This document shows, one piece after another, positions 29,847 to 38,223 of a DNA stretch of 64,000 nucleotides. The first letter of the stretch is position 1, and each line of letters opens with the position of its first letter. The position numbers were made by a program, and so were the translations under genes. The DNA is from Mycolicibacterium sp. S2-37. Its GTDB lineage: Bacteria > Actinomycetota > Actinomycetes > Mycobacteriales > Mycobacteriaceae. The stretch spans positions 372,001 through 436,000 of the forward strand of contig NZ_JAFEVR010000009.1 in assembly GCF_017352375.1 (NCBI RefSeq), in the 5' to 3' direction. The notes under the pieces were generated by a model. The model was not told where the DNA came from, did not search any database, and worked only from the letters and a program-made list of their open reading frames with translations.

Positions 29847-31476
29847 GTTGGCCGATACGACGGAGGCGAGCCGCACCCGGCTGCGCTCGCCGAGGACATG
29901 GTCGCTGCGGCTGCGCCTGCTGGCCACCCTCGTGACGCTGCTGGCGCTGGTCTGCGCGGCGATGGGGGTGGGTACCGGGCTCGCGCTGCAGCGCTTCCTG
30001 ACCCACCAGCTCGACAAGCAACTCGACGAGACCGCACGCCGTTCGGCCGGACTGTTCGACTTCGGCCCGCCGCCGCCGCTGTCACCGGCCCTGGCGCCCC
30101 CGCTGGGGATGGGGCCGCCGCCGCTGGCTCCCGGCCCGCACCGGGTGATCATCCGCGACGGCCGCGGGTTGGGTCCGGACTTTCTCAATGCACCCGGGCA
30201 GGCGGCCCGCACGGTCGGAGTGGTCGTCGCACAGGGCACACCGGTCGATGCCGGCGTCATCACCGCCGACGGCACCCGCAACCAGATCAGCGCCACCGCC
30301 GCGCGTGAGCTCGCCGAGGTACCACCCGGCGAGGAACCGCGCACACTCGAGCTCGACGGCCTCGGGCGCTACCGGGTGATCGCGCTGCCCGCGCGCCGCG
30401 GTCAGGTGATCGTCACCGGCCTGCCGACATCCGACGTCGACGACACGCTGCTCACGGTGCTCTGGATCTTCGGCGTGGTCGGGGCGATCACGCTCGTGGG
30501 CGGAACCACGGCCGGTGTGCTCATCATCCGCAGACAGCTCGAACCACTCTCGCGGGTGTCGGCGGCCGCCCGCGAAGTGGCCGATCTCGAACTCGACCGC
30601 GGTGAGGTGCGGCTGCCGACACCGATCGTGAAGGTCGATCCGGCCGGTGCGCACACCGAGGTGGGCCAGCTCGGTACGTCGCTGAACCGGATGCTCGACC
30701 GGATCGCCGGTGCGCTCTCGGCGCGCCATGCCAGCGAGACGCGGGTGCGCCAGTTCGTCGCCGACGCCAGCCACGAACTGCGCACCCCGCTGGCCGCCAT
30801 CCGGGGTTACACCGAACTGGCGCAGCGAAAGTCGGATACGCTGCCCGACGACGTCGCGCACGCGATGAACCGCGTCGAGTCGGAGACCGAGCGGATGACC
30901 CAGCTGGTCGAGGACATGCTGTTGCTGGCGCGGCTCGACACCGGCAGACCACTCGAGCGCGAATCCGTCGACCTGTCACGGTTGGTGGTGGACACCGTCA
31001 GCGACGCCCACGTCGCGGGGCCCGAGCATCGGTGGTCGCTCGATCTGCCGGAGGAGCCGGTGGTGATCCAGGGCGATGAGGCCCGGCTGCACCAGGTGCT
31101 GGCCAACCTGTTGGCCAACGCCCGCACCCACACGCCACCGGGTACCTCGGTCACCACTGCGCTGGCCGAGGACGGGGCCGGCGGCGCCGTCCTCACCGTG
31201 ACCGACGACGGCCCGGGCATCCCGCGGTGGTTGCAGCCCGAGATCTTCGAGCGGTTCGCTCGCGGCGACACCTCACGGTCCCGCCGCGGCGGCAGCACCG
31301 GACTGGGCCTGGCGATCGTCGCCGCGGTGGTCCGGGCGCACCGCGGCACCATCGACGTCGAAAGTGCGCCCGGCCGAACCGAATTCGTCGTGAGACTGCC
31401 CGCAACTGCACAGCAGGCACACCCCTCCGGCTCATCGGGCGGCCAGGGCTCGACGGTGTGGACGTCGACGACCTGA
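29821..31476 (+). CDS. Sensor histidine kinase
   Basis: 551-residue membrane kinase. Membrane helix 1 spans about residues 33-53 and helix 2 about 203-230. Between them is an external sensor region of about 150 residues, with a Pro/Gly/Met-rich start (PPPLSPALAPPLGMGPPP). A HAMP linker follows, then the phosphorylated His318 in FVADASHELRTPLAAIRGYTE, and the ATPase N, G1 and G2 boxes (NLLANARTHTPPG, VTDDGPGIP, GGSTGLGLAIV). It phosphorylates the regulator encoded upstream. The signal is unknown. The ATG at 29821 overlaps the regulator gene; a TTG nine codons downstream is an alternative. Confidence 0.92.
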   Translation: MSSSPPAAELADTTEASRTRLRSPRTWSLRLRLLATLVTLLALVCAAMGVGTGLALQRFLTHQLDKQLDETARRSAGLFDFGPPPPLSPALAPPLGMGPPPLAPGPHRVIIRDGRGLGPDFLNAPGQAARTVGVVVAQGTPVDAGVITADGTRNQISATAARELAEVPPGEEPRTLELDGLGRYRVIALPARRGQVIVTGLPTSDVDDTLLTVLWIFGVVGAITLVGGTTAGVLIIRRQLEPLSRVSAAAREVADLELDRGEVRLPTPIVKVDPAGAHTEVGQLGTSLNRMLDRIAGALSARHASETRVRQFVADASHELRTPLAAIRGYTELAQRKSDTLPDDVAHAMNRVESETERMTQLVEDMLLLARLDTGRPLERESVDLSRLVVDTVSDAHVAGPEHRWSLDLPEEPVVIQGDEARLHQVLANLLANARTHTPPGTSVTTALAEDGAGGAVLTVTDDGPGIPRWLQPEIFERFARGDTSRSRRGGSTGLGLAIVAAVVRAHRGTIDVESAPGRTEFVVRLPATAQQAHPSGSSGGQGSTVWTSTT

Positions 31477-31482
31477 CGTTGT

Positions 31483-31500
31483 TCATAGCCGGCGCATAGC
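31483..31500 (+). promoter_or_regulatory. Second direct-repeat response-regulator box, before the glycosyltransferase genes
   Basis: TCATAGC, a 4-base spacer, then GCATAGC: both 7-base halves share CATAGC and keep the 11-base period of PhoP-type boxes. It lies in the 59-base gap between the kinase gene and the GT2 gene, 35 bases upstream of the start codon at 31536. It suggests that the regulator encoded at 29109 controls the downstream glycosylation genes directly. Confidence 0.5.
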
Positions 31501-31535
31501 TTCACCCCACCGGGGACACAAGCTGCGCCACGAGC

Positions 31536-32774
31536 ATGACTGTCATGACACCCACCTCCTTCGCGCCGCGCCCCAACGTCGTTCATGCCGCCCGCGCTGC
31601 CGGTGTGCCGGTGCTGGACGTGGTTGTGCCGGTGTACAACGAGGAGGCGGCGCTGGCCGACTCGGTGCGCCGGCTGCACCGCCACCTGAGCGAGTCGTTC
31701 CCGTTCCGGGCCCGGATCACCATCGCCGACAACGCCAGTTCCGACGCCACCCCCCGGATCGCCGCCGAGCTGGCCGCCGAGCTGCCCGAGGTACGGGTGG
31801 TGCGGCTGGAGGAAAAGGGCCGCGGCCGGGCCCTGCACGCCGTCTGGTCGGCGTCCGACGCGCCGGTGCTGGCCTACATGGACGTGGACCTGTCGACCGA
31901 GCTGGCGGCGCTGGCCCCGCTGGTCGCCGCACTGATCTCGGGGCATTCCGACCTCGCGATCGGAACCCGGTTGAGCCGCGGCTCCCGGGTGGTGCGCGGC
32001 GCCAAGCGCGAGTTCATCTCCCGCTGCTACAACCTCATCCTCAAGTCGACGCTGTCCGCCGGCTTCTCCGACGCCCAATGCGGCTTCAAGGCCATCCGGT
32101 CCGACGTGGCGCGTCAGCTGCTGCCGCACGTCTCCGACACCGGATGGTTCTTCGACACCGAGCTGCTGGTGCTCGCCGAGCGCAGCGGTCTGCGCATCCA
32201 CGAGGTGCCCGTCGACTGGGTGGACGATCCCGACAGCCGGGTCGACATCGTCGCTACCGCGACCGCCGACCTGAGAGGAATCGGCCGGTTGCTCAAGGGT
32301 TTCGCCAGCGGTTCGATACCGGTCGCGGTGCTTGCCGCACAGCTCGCACCCGCACCGATGTCGGCGGCGCCGCGCTCGCTGCTGCGCCAGGTCGTGCGGT
32401 TCGGTGCGGTGGGGATGCTCTCCACGCTGGCCTACCTCGTGCTGTTCGTGCTGACCCGCGGCTGGCTCGGCGCCCAGACCGCGAACCTGCTCGCCCTGCT
32501 GCTCACGGCGATCGGCAATACAGCCGCCAACCGCCGGTTCACCTTCGGCGCCGCAGGCCGCGGCCGGGTCTCACGCCACCATCTCGAAGGTCTGATCGTG
32601 TTCGGCATCGCCCTGGCCATCACCAGCGGATCGCTCGCCCTGCTCCACGCGGTCAGCCCCGTCCCGCACGGCGGCGTCGAACTCGCTGTGCTGATCGCGG
32701 CGAATCTGCTTGCCACGGTCGTGCGCTTCGTGCTGTTGCGCGGCTGGGTGTTCCACCCGCGGCGCAACCTCTGA
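31536..32774 (+). CDS. GT2 polyprenyl-phosphate glycosyltransferase fused to GtrA flippase domain
   Basis: 412 residues. Residues about 25-265 are a GT2 domain of the dolichyl-phosphate mannose/glucose synthase type: DVVVPVYNEEAAL, IADNASSDAT and the metal-binding AYMDVDLSTEL. Residues about 280-405 are a four-helix GtrA-like domain (RQVVRFGAVGMLSTLAYLVLF, then FTFGAAGRGRVSRHHLEGL). The first would load a sugar onto polyprenyl phosphate at the inner face, and GtrA-type proteins are thought to flip it outward. The gene follows the two-component genes and precedes the transferase at 32804. The sugar and final acceptor are unknown. Confidence 0.87.
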   Translation: MTVMTPTSFAPRPNVVHAARAAGVPVLDVVVPVYNEEAALADSVRRLHRHLSESFPFRARITIADNASSDATPRIAAELAAELPEVRVVRLEEKGRGRALHAVWSASDAPVLAYMDVDLSTELAALAPLVAALISGHSDLAIGTRLSRGSRVVRGAKREFISRCYNLILKSTLSAGFSDAQCGFKAIRSDVARQLLPHVSDTGWFFDTELLVLAERSGLRIHEVPVDWVDDPDSRVDIVATATADLRGIGRLLKGFASGSIPVAVLAAQLAPAPMSAAPRSLLRQVVRFGAVGMLSTLAYLVLFVLTRGWLGAQTANLLALLLTAIGNTAANRRFTFGAAGRGRVSRHHLEGLIVFGIALAITSGSLALLHAVSPVPHGGVELAVLIAANLLATVVRFVLLRGWVFHPRRNL

Positions 32775-32803
32775 CCATCTCCCCGACGACGAAGGACACT
32801 CCG

Positions 32804-34693
32804 ATGACCATGACCGTTGACATGCGCCCTCCGGACGCACCCGACGTGCCACGAGATGACCCGCCCCGCTGGGTCCGGGCCGCCCTGGTCGGATTGCTGG
32901 CGGCGACGGCCGTGCTCTACCTGTGGGGGCTCGGCTCGTCGGGCTGGGCGAACCAGTACTACGCCGCGGCGGTGCAGGCCGGCACGCAGAACGCGACGGC
33001 GTGGCTGTTCGGGTCCCTGGATCCGGGCAATGCCATCACCGTCGACAAGCCGCCCGCCGCGCTGTGGGTGATGGTGCTGTTCGGACGTCTCTTCGGGTTC
33101 AGCGCATTCACCATGCTGCTCCCGCAGGCGCTGATGGGCGTGGCCACGGTAAGTGTGCTGTTCGCCACGGTGCGTCGGATCGGTGGCCCGGTCGCGGGGC
33201 TGATCGCCGGCGCGGCGATGGCGGTGACTCCGGTGGCGGCGTTGATGTTCCGGTTCAACAACCCCGACGCGTTGCTGGTGCTGCTGCTGGTCGTCGCCGC
33301 CTATTTCGCGGTGCGGGCGATCGAGACGGGCGGTACGCGATGGATGATCCTCGTCGGTTGCGTCATCGGGTTCGCGTTCCTGACCAAGATGCTGCAGGCG
33401 TTCCTGGTGGTGCCCGGTCTGGCGCTGGCGTTCCTGGTGGCGGCACCGGTCGGCGTGTGGCGACGGCTCGGCGCACTGGCGGCCGGGGGGCTGGCGATGG
33501 TCGTCTCGGCCGGATGGTATCTGCTGCTGGTCGAACTGTGGCCGGCGTCGTCGCGGCCCTACATCGGTGGGTCGACCGGCAACAGCCTGCTGCAGTTGGC
33601 GTTGGGCTACAACGGCATCGAGCGCATTGCCGGCCGCGGGCCCGACGCCGGAGGCCCGGGTGGTGGCGGACCCGGCGGCGGCCCCGGTGGCGGGGCGAAC
33701 CTCTTCTTCGGCGGCGAACCGGGCATCGGACGGTTGTTCGGCATGTCCATGGGAGTGGAGGCGTCGTGGCTGTTGCCCGCCGCGCTCATCGGTGTGTTCG
33801 CCGGGCTGTGGTTCACCCGCCGCGCCGCCCGCACGTCCACGGTGCGCGCCGGCCTGCTGCTGTGGGGTGGCTGGCTGCTGGTGACCGGCGCGGTGTTCAG
33901 CTTCATGGACGGGACGATCCACCCCTACTACACCGTGGCGCTGGCGCCCGCGGTCGCCGCGCTGGTGGGTATCTCGGTCGCCCAGCTATGGCGTGGCAGG
34001 GGCGTCCTCGCCGTGCGTGTCGCCTTGGCTGCGATGGCGGCGGCGACCGGGGTGTGGGCGTTCGTGCTGCTCGACCGCACGCCGGAGTGGCAGCCGTGGC
34101 TGCGGTGGGTGGTGCTGGTCGTCTCGGTCGGCACGGCGGCGGTGTTATCGGTCGGTGCTCACCGCCTCGGCCGGGCGACGGCCGCCGTGGTCCTTGCCGC
34201 GGTGCTGGCGGGGCTCGCTGCGCCCGCGGCGTTCGCGGTCTACAACGTGGCCCACCCGGCCAGCGGTCCGGGGTCGACGTCGGGTCCCGCCGGCGCGGCG
34301 GGCGCCGGCGCAATGCCGGGCGGACCAGGGGGACACCGTCGCGGCGTCGAGACGGACGATCCGGCGCTGCAGGCACTGATCGGCTCGGCCGACAATCGAT
34401 GGGCGGCAGCCACGATCGGCTCGATGGGGGCGGCGGGCCTGCAGCTGGACACCGGGGCGTCCGTCATGGCGATCGGTGGCTTCACCGGCTCGGACGATTC
34501 GCCGACGCTGGCGCAGTTCCAGCAGTACGTGGCCGATCACGAGGTCAGGTACTTCATCGCCGGTGAGCGCTTCGGGCCTCCCGGCGCGGCGCACGACGGA
34601 GCGGCGAGCGACATCACCGCCTGGGTGACACAGCGTTTCACCCCGATCCAGGTGGGTGGTCAGACCGTGTACGACCTGCAGCATTCTCGGTGA
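32804..34693 (+). CDS. GT39/ArnT-like membrane glycosyltransferase
   Basis: 629-residue GT-C type integral membrane enzyme that would use the polyprenyl-phosphate sugar made by the upstream fusion protein and attach it to an envelope acceptor. It has some eleven to thirteen hydrophobic helices; the first large external loop carries SSGWANQYYAAAVQ and VDKPPAALWV, typical of the ArnT/PMT family. A Gly/Pro insertion (residues about 279-300, GGPGGGGPGGGPGGGANLFF) sits in another external loop. The C-terminal soluble domain follows a Gly/Ala/Ser/Pro linker. The ATG at 32804 follows a GAAGGA site; upstream open frame overlaps the preceding gene. Confidence 0.85.
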   Translation: MTMTVDMRPPDAPDVPRDDPPRWVRAALVGLLAATAVLYLWGLGSSGWANQYYAAAVQAGTQNATAWLFGSLDPGNAITVDKPPAALWVMVLFGRLFGFSAFTMLLPQALMGVATVSVLFATVRRIGGPVAGLIAGAAMAVTPVAALMFRFNNPDALLVLLLVVAAYFAVRAIETGGTRWMILVGCVIGFAFLTKMLQAFLVVPGLALAFLVAAPVGVWRRLGALAAGGLAMVVSAGWYLLLVELWPASSRPYIGGSTGNSLLQLALGYNGIERIAGRGPDAGGPGGGGPGGGPGGGANLFFGGEPGIGRLFGMSMGVEASWLLPAALIGVFAGLWFTRRAARTSTVRAGLLLWGGWLLVTGAVFSFMDGTIHPYYTVALAPAVAALVGISVAQLWRGRGVLAVRVALAAMAAATGVWAFVLLDRTPEWQPWLRWVVLVVSVGTAAVLSVGAHRLGRATAAVVLAAVLAGLAAPAAFAVYNVAHPASGPGSTSGPAGAAGAGAMPGGPGGHRRGVETDDPALQALIGSADNRWAAATIGSMGAAGLQLDTGASVMAIGGFTGSDDSPTLAQFQQYVADHEVRYFIAGERFGPPGAAHDGAASDITAWVTQRFTPIQVGGQTVYDLQHSR

Positions 34694-34738
34694 TTCGCAC
34701 GGCAGACGGGACGGCGGATGAGCGGTACCGTCACGACT

Positions 34739-35230
34739 ATGTCGGCGACGGACGAGTATCTGAAGAACAACGAGGAGTACGCGAAGACCTTCAGCGGTCC
34801 GCTACCCCTTCCGCCGAGCAAGCACGTCGCGGTGGTGGCGTGCATGGACGCCAGGCTCGACGTCTATCGCATCCTGGGTCTCGCTGACGGCGAGGCGCAC
34901 GTCATCCGCAACGCGGGCGGCGTGATCACCGACGACGAGATCCGTTCCCTCGCGATCAGCCAGCGGCTGCTCGGCACCACCGAGATCATCCTGATCCACC
35001 ACACCGACTGCGGGATGCTGACGTTCACCGACGACGAGTTCAAGAAGTCGATCCAGGACGACACGGGGATCAAGCCCGAATGGGCCGCCGAGGCGTTCGA
35101 CGACCTCCACGAGGATGTGCGCCAGTCGATCCGGCGCATCGAGGCCAGCCCGTTCGTCACCCGGCACGAGTCGGTGCGCGGCTTCGTCTTCGACGTCGCG
35201 ACCGGCCGGCTCGACGAGGTGGCGCGCTGA
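34739..35230 (+). CDS. Beta-class carbonic anhydrase (Rv1284-like)
   Basis: 163-residue zinc enzyme that interconverts CO2 and bicarbonate. Zinc ligands Cys35 and Asp37 in ACMDARLD, and His88 and Cys91 in HHTDCGM, all match M. tuberculosis Rv1284, whose sequence I recall as nearly collinear. I chose the ATG at 34739 because MSATDEYL aligns with the Rv1284 N-terminus; an ATG seven codons upstream is possible. It is upstream of cysD as in M. tuberculosis, separated by 213 bases that contain repeats and the cysD promoter. Confidence 0.94.
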   Translation: MSATDEYLKNNEEYAKTFSGPLPLPPSKHVAVVACMDARLDVYRILGLADGEAHVIRNAGGVITDDEIRSLAISQRLLGTTEIILIHHTDCGMLTFTDDEFKKSIQDDTGIKPEWAAEAFDDLHEDVRQSIRRIEASPFVTRHESVRGFVFDVATGRLDEVAR

Positions 35231-35250
35231 CGCATCGCTCATATTGGCGG

Positions 35251-35345
35251 TGAGCACACCGCGCCGACATCTGCGTGAGGGTCGCGATCGCTCGGCGATC
35301 ACAGCCCTGGTGTAGAACTCGGCGCCTGAGCACACCGCGCCGACA
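35251..35345 (+). repeat. Intergenic 19-bp direct repeats flanking a small hairpin
   Basis: TGAGCACACCGCGCCGACA occurs at 35251-35269 and again at 35327-35345. Between them a perfect inverted repeat GATCGC-TCG-GCGATC (35286-35300) could form a hairpin. The unit is non-coding and lies between the carbonic anhydrase gene and the cysD promoter. It may be a copy of a dispersed mycobacterial intergenic repeat; it could also be regulatory. Confidence 0.6.
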
Positions 35346-35359
35346 CCTGTTCCCGCCCG

Positions 35360-35388
35360 TTGACACGCTCACCACCGCCCGCTAGATT
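35360..35388 (+). promoter_or_regulatory. SigA-type promoter of the cysD operon
   Basis: A perfect -35 TTGACA (35360-35365), a 17-base spacer and a -10 TAGATT (35383-35388). Expected transcription start is near 35395, giving a leader of about 50 bases before the cysD ATG. The leader contains no cysteine-rich leaderless reading frame of the attenuator type known for other mycobacterial cys operons. Confidence 0.75.
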
Positions 35389-35399
35389 TCCTCCTCAAG

Positions 35400-35416
35400 C
35401 TTGTAATTCTGGCAAG
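35400..35416 (+). promoter_or_regulatory. Candidate operator in the cysD leader
   Basis: CTTG and CAAG arms nine bases apart, just after the predicted transcription start of cysD. The position suits a repressor, and the operon encodes an Rrf2 protein. The arms are short, so this is only a candidate. Confidence 0.25.
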
Positions 35417-35443
35417 AACTACCAACTTAACGAGGAAGACCCA

Positions 35444-36373
35444 ATGACAGCCGCCCAGGTCACCGTTCCGGAGCCGGGTCAGTACGAGCTCAGCCATCTG
35501 CGCCTGCTCGAGGCCGAGGCCATCCACATCATCCGCGAGGTCGCCGCCGAATTCGAGCGGCCCGTGCTGCTGTTCTCGGGCGGCAAGGACTCGATCGTCA
35601 TGCTGCATCTCGCGATCAAGGCGTTCGCCCCGGCCCGCCTGCCGTTCCCGGTGATGCACGTCGACACCGGCCACAACTTCGACGAGGTGATCTCCACGCG
35701 CGACCGACTGGTCGCCGAGAACGGGGTGCGCCTGGTCGTCGCCTCGGTCCAGGAGGACATCGACGCAGGCCGGGTGGTCGACAACGGCCCGTCGCGCAAT
35801 CCGCTGCAGACCGTGACGCTGCTGCGTGCCATCCGCGAGAACACCTTCGACGCGGCGTTCGGCGGTGCCCGTCGCGACGAAGAGAAAGCCCGCGCCAAGG
35901 AGCGGGTGTTCAGCTTCCGCGACGAGTTCGGCCAGTGGGATCCCAAGGCGCAGCGACCGGAGCTGTGGAACATCTACAACGGCAGGCACCGCAAGGGTGA
36001 GCACATCCGGGTCTTCCCGCTGTCGAACTGGACCGAATACGACATCTGGGCCTACATCGGTGCCGAAGGCATCACCCTGCCGGCGATCTACTACGCCCAC
36101 ACCCGGCCGGTGTTCCAGCGTGACGGCATGCTGCTGGCGGTGCACCCGTTCATGCAACCGCGGGAGGGCGAGGAGGTCTTCGAGACCAGCGTGCGCTTCC
36201 GCACCGTCGGTGACGTCACCTGCACCGGCTGCGTGGAGTCGACCGCGTCGTCGGTGGAGGACATCATCGCCGAGACCGCGCTGTCCCGGCTGACCGAACG
36301 CGGCGCCACCCGCGCTGACGACCGCATCTCCGAAGCGGGGATGGAAGACCGCAAGCGCGAGGGGTACTTCTGA
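35444..36373 (+). CDS. cysD: Sulfate adenylyltransferase small subunit CysD
   Basis: 309 residues. Makes adenosine 5'-phosphosulfate from ATP and sulfate in the cytoplasm, together with the GTPase subunit CysN. The PP-loop motif LFSGGKDSIVML is at residues 43-54, and the family markers GGARRDEEKARAKER and the C-terminal MEDRKREGYF are intact. A GAGGAAG ribosome-binding site precedes the ATG at 35444. It overlaps cysN by one base (TGATG). It is the first gene of a five-gene sulfur operon and matches M. tuberculosis Rv1285. Confidence 0.96.
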   Translation: MTAAQVTVPEPGQYELSHLRLLEAEAIHIIREVAAEFERPVLLFSGGKDSIVMLHLAIKAFAPARLPFPVMHVDTGHNFDEVISTRDRLVAENGVRLVVASVQEDIDAGRVVDNGPSRNPLQTVTLLRAIRENTFDAAFGGARRDEEKARAKERVFSFRDEFGQWDPKAQRPELWNIYNGRHRKGEHIRVFPLSNWTEYDIWAYIGAEGITLPAIYYAHTRPVFQRDGMLLAVHPFMQPREGEEVFETSVRFRTVGDVTCTGCVESTASSVEDIIAETALSRLTERGATRADDRISEAGMEDRKREGYF

Positions 36374-38223
36374 TGGCAACGCTTCTTCGTATCGCCACCG
36401 CCGGTTCGGTCGACGACGGTAAGTCGACGCTGATCGGCCGGTTGCTGTACGACTCCAAAGCCGTGATGGAGGATCAGCTCGAGGCCGTCGAACGCACCTC
36501 CAAGGAGCGCGGTAACGACTACACCGACCTGGCACTGGTCACCGACGGTCTGCGGTCCGAGCGCGAACAGGGCATCACGATCGACGTGGCCTACCGCTAC
36601 TTCGCCACGGCCAAGCGGAAATTCATCATCGCTGACACCCCCGGCCACATCCAGTACACGCGCAACATGGTCACTGGCACCTCGACCGCGCAGCTGGCGA
36701 TCGTGCTGGTCGATGCCCGCCACGGGCTGCTCGAACAGTCGCGCAGGCACGCCTTCCTGGCGTCGCTGCTCGGCGTGCAGCACATCGTGCTCGCCGTGAA
36801 CAAGATGGATCTGATCGACTGGGACCAGAAGAAGTTCGAGGACATCCGCGACGAATTCCACGCGTTCGCCGCCCGGCTGGACATCCACGACGTCACCACC
36901 ATCCCGATGTCGGCGTTGCTGGGCGACAACGTCGTCACCAAGTCGGACAAGGCCCCCTGGTACGACGGGCCCGCGCTGCTCAGCCACCTCGAAGAGGTCT
37001 ACATCGCCGGTGACCGCAATCTGATCGACGTCCGGTTCCCGGTGCAGTACGTGATCCGACCACAGACTCGCGACCACGCCGACCATCGCAGCTACGCGGG
37101 TTCGGTCGCCAGCGGTGTCATGCGCGTCGGCGACGAGATCGTGGTGTTGCCGAGCGGCAAGTCCAGCACCATCACCGCCATCGATTCGCCGACCGGGCCT
37201 GTGGTGGAGGCGTTTCCGCCGATGGCGGTCTCGATCAGCCTCGCCGACGACATCGACATCTCCCGCGGCGACGTGATCGCCCGGGCCAACAACCAGCCCC
37301 ACGTGTCGAAGGAGTTCGACGCCACCGTGTGCTGGATGGCCGATGAGACGGCGCTCGAGCCCGGGCGCGAGTACATCGTCAAGCACACCACCAGGACCAT
37401 CAGGGCCCGCGTCGCCGCGCTGGACTACCGGCTCGACGTCAACACGCTGCACCGCGACAAGTCCGCCACCGCGCTCAAGCTCAACGAACTCGGCCGGGTG
37501 ACGTTGCGCACCCAGCAGCCGCTGCTCCTCGACGAGTACTCCCGTAACGCCGCAACGGGTTCGTTCATCCTGATCGACCCCGACACCAACGGCACGGTCG
37601 CGGCCGGCATGGTCCGCGACACCACACCGGTGGCGAACCGGACCGCCACCCCGAACACGGTCCGGCATCAATCGCTGGTCGACGCGAAGGACCGGCTGTC
37701 GAGGGGGCGAACGGTCTGGTTCACCGGGCTCTCCGGTTCGGGCAAGTCGTCGGTGGCCATGCGCGTCGAGCAGAAGCTGCTCGAACGCGGTTGTCCGGCA
37801 TATGTTCTCGACGGGGACAACCTGCGGCACGGCCTCAACGCCGACCTCGGATTCTCGATGGCCGACCGCGCGGAGAATCTGCGCCGCCTGGCTCATATCG
37901 CAACCCTGATGGCCGATTCGGGGCTGACGGTCCTGGTACCTGCGATCAGCCCGCTGACCGAACACCGCGAACTGGCCCGCGGCGTGCACCGCGACCAGGG
38001 CTATGAGTTCTTCGAGGTGTTCTGCGACACCCCGCTGGAGGACTGCGAGAAGCGGGACCCCAAAGGCCTCTACGCCAAGGCCCGAGCCGGCGAGATCACC
38101 CACTTCACCGGGATCGACAGCCCGTACCAGCGGCCGAAGAACCCGGATCTGCGTCTGACCCCCGACCGCAGTGTCGACGAGTTGGCTCAGCAGGTCATCG
38201 ATCTGTTGGACGGCAAGCGATGA
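36373..38223 (+). CDS. cysN: Bifunctional sulfate adenylyltransferase GTPase / APS kinase CysNC
   Basis: 616 residues. The N-terminal two-thirds is an EF-Tu-like GTPase (G1 GSVDDGKSTL, G3 DTPGH, G4 NKMD) that drives APS synthesis with CysD. From about residue 435 an APS kinase domain follows, with P-loop GLSGSGKSS near residue 455 and the DGDNLRHGLNADLGF motif, converting APS to PAPS. The fusion is the normal mycobacterial arrangement (M. tuberculosis Rv1286, 614 residues). PAPS feeds sulfate reduction and sulfotransferases, one of which is encoded at 60375 in this window. Confidence 0.96.
   Translation: MATLLRIATAGSVDDGKSTLIGRLLYDSKAVMEDQLEAVERTSKERGNDYTDLALVTDGLRSEREQGITIDVAYRYFATAKRKFIIADTPGHIQYTRNMVTGTSTAQLAIVLVDARHGLLEQSRRHAFLASLLGVQHIVLAVNKMDLIDWDQKKFEDIRDEFHAFAARLDIHDVTTIPMSALLGDNVVTKSDKAPWYDGPALLSHLEEVYIAGDRNLIDVRFPVQYVIRPQTRDHADHRSYAGSVASGVMRVGDEIVVLPSGKSSTITAIDSPTGPVVEAFPPMAVSISLADDIDISRGDVIARANNQPHVSKEFDATVCWMADETALEPGREYIVKHTTRTIRARVAALDYRLDVNTLHRDKSATALKLNELGRVTLRTQQPLLLDEYSRNAATGSFILIDPDTNGTVAAGMVRDTTPVANRTATPNTVRHQSLVDAKDRLSRGRTVWFTGLSGSGKSSVAMRVEQKLLERGCPAYVLDGDNLRHGLNADLGFSMADRAENLRRLAHIATLMADSGLTVLVPAISPLTEHRELARGVHRDQGYEFFEVFCDTPLEDCEKRDPKGLYAKARAGEITHFTGIDSPYQRPKNPDLRLTPDRSVDELAQQVIDLLDGKR

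Noticed and set aside
35395..35443. Cysteine-rich leaderless attenuator frame before cysD
   Set aside because: No ATG or GTG follows the predicted transcription start and there is no run of Cys codons in any frame of the leader.
36091..38103. 670-codon minus-strand frame over cysNC
   Set aside because: Antisense shadow. The plus-strand frame contains the GTPase and APS kinase motifs.
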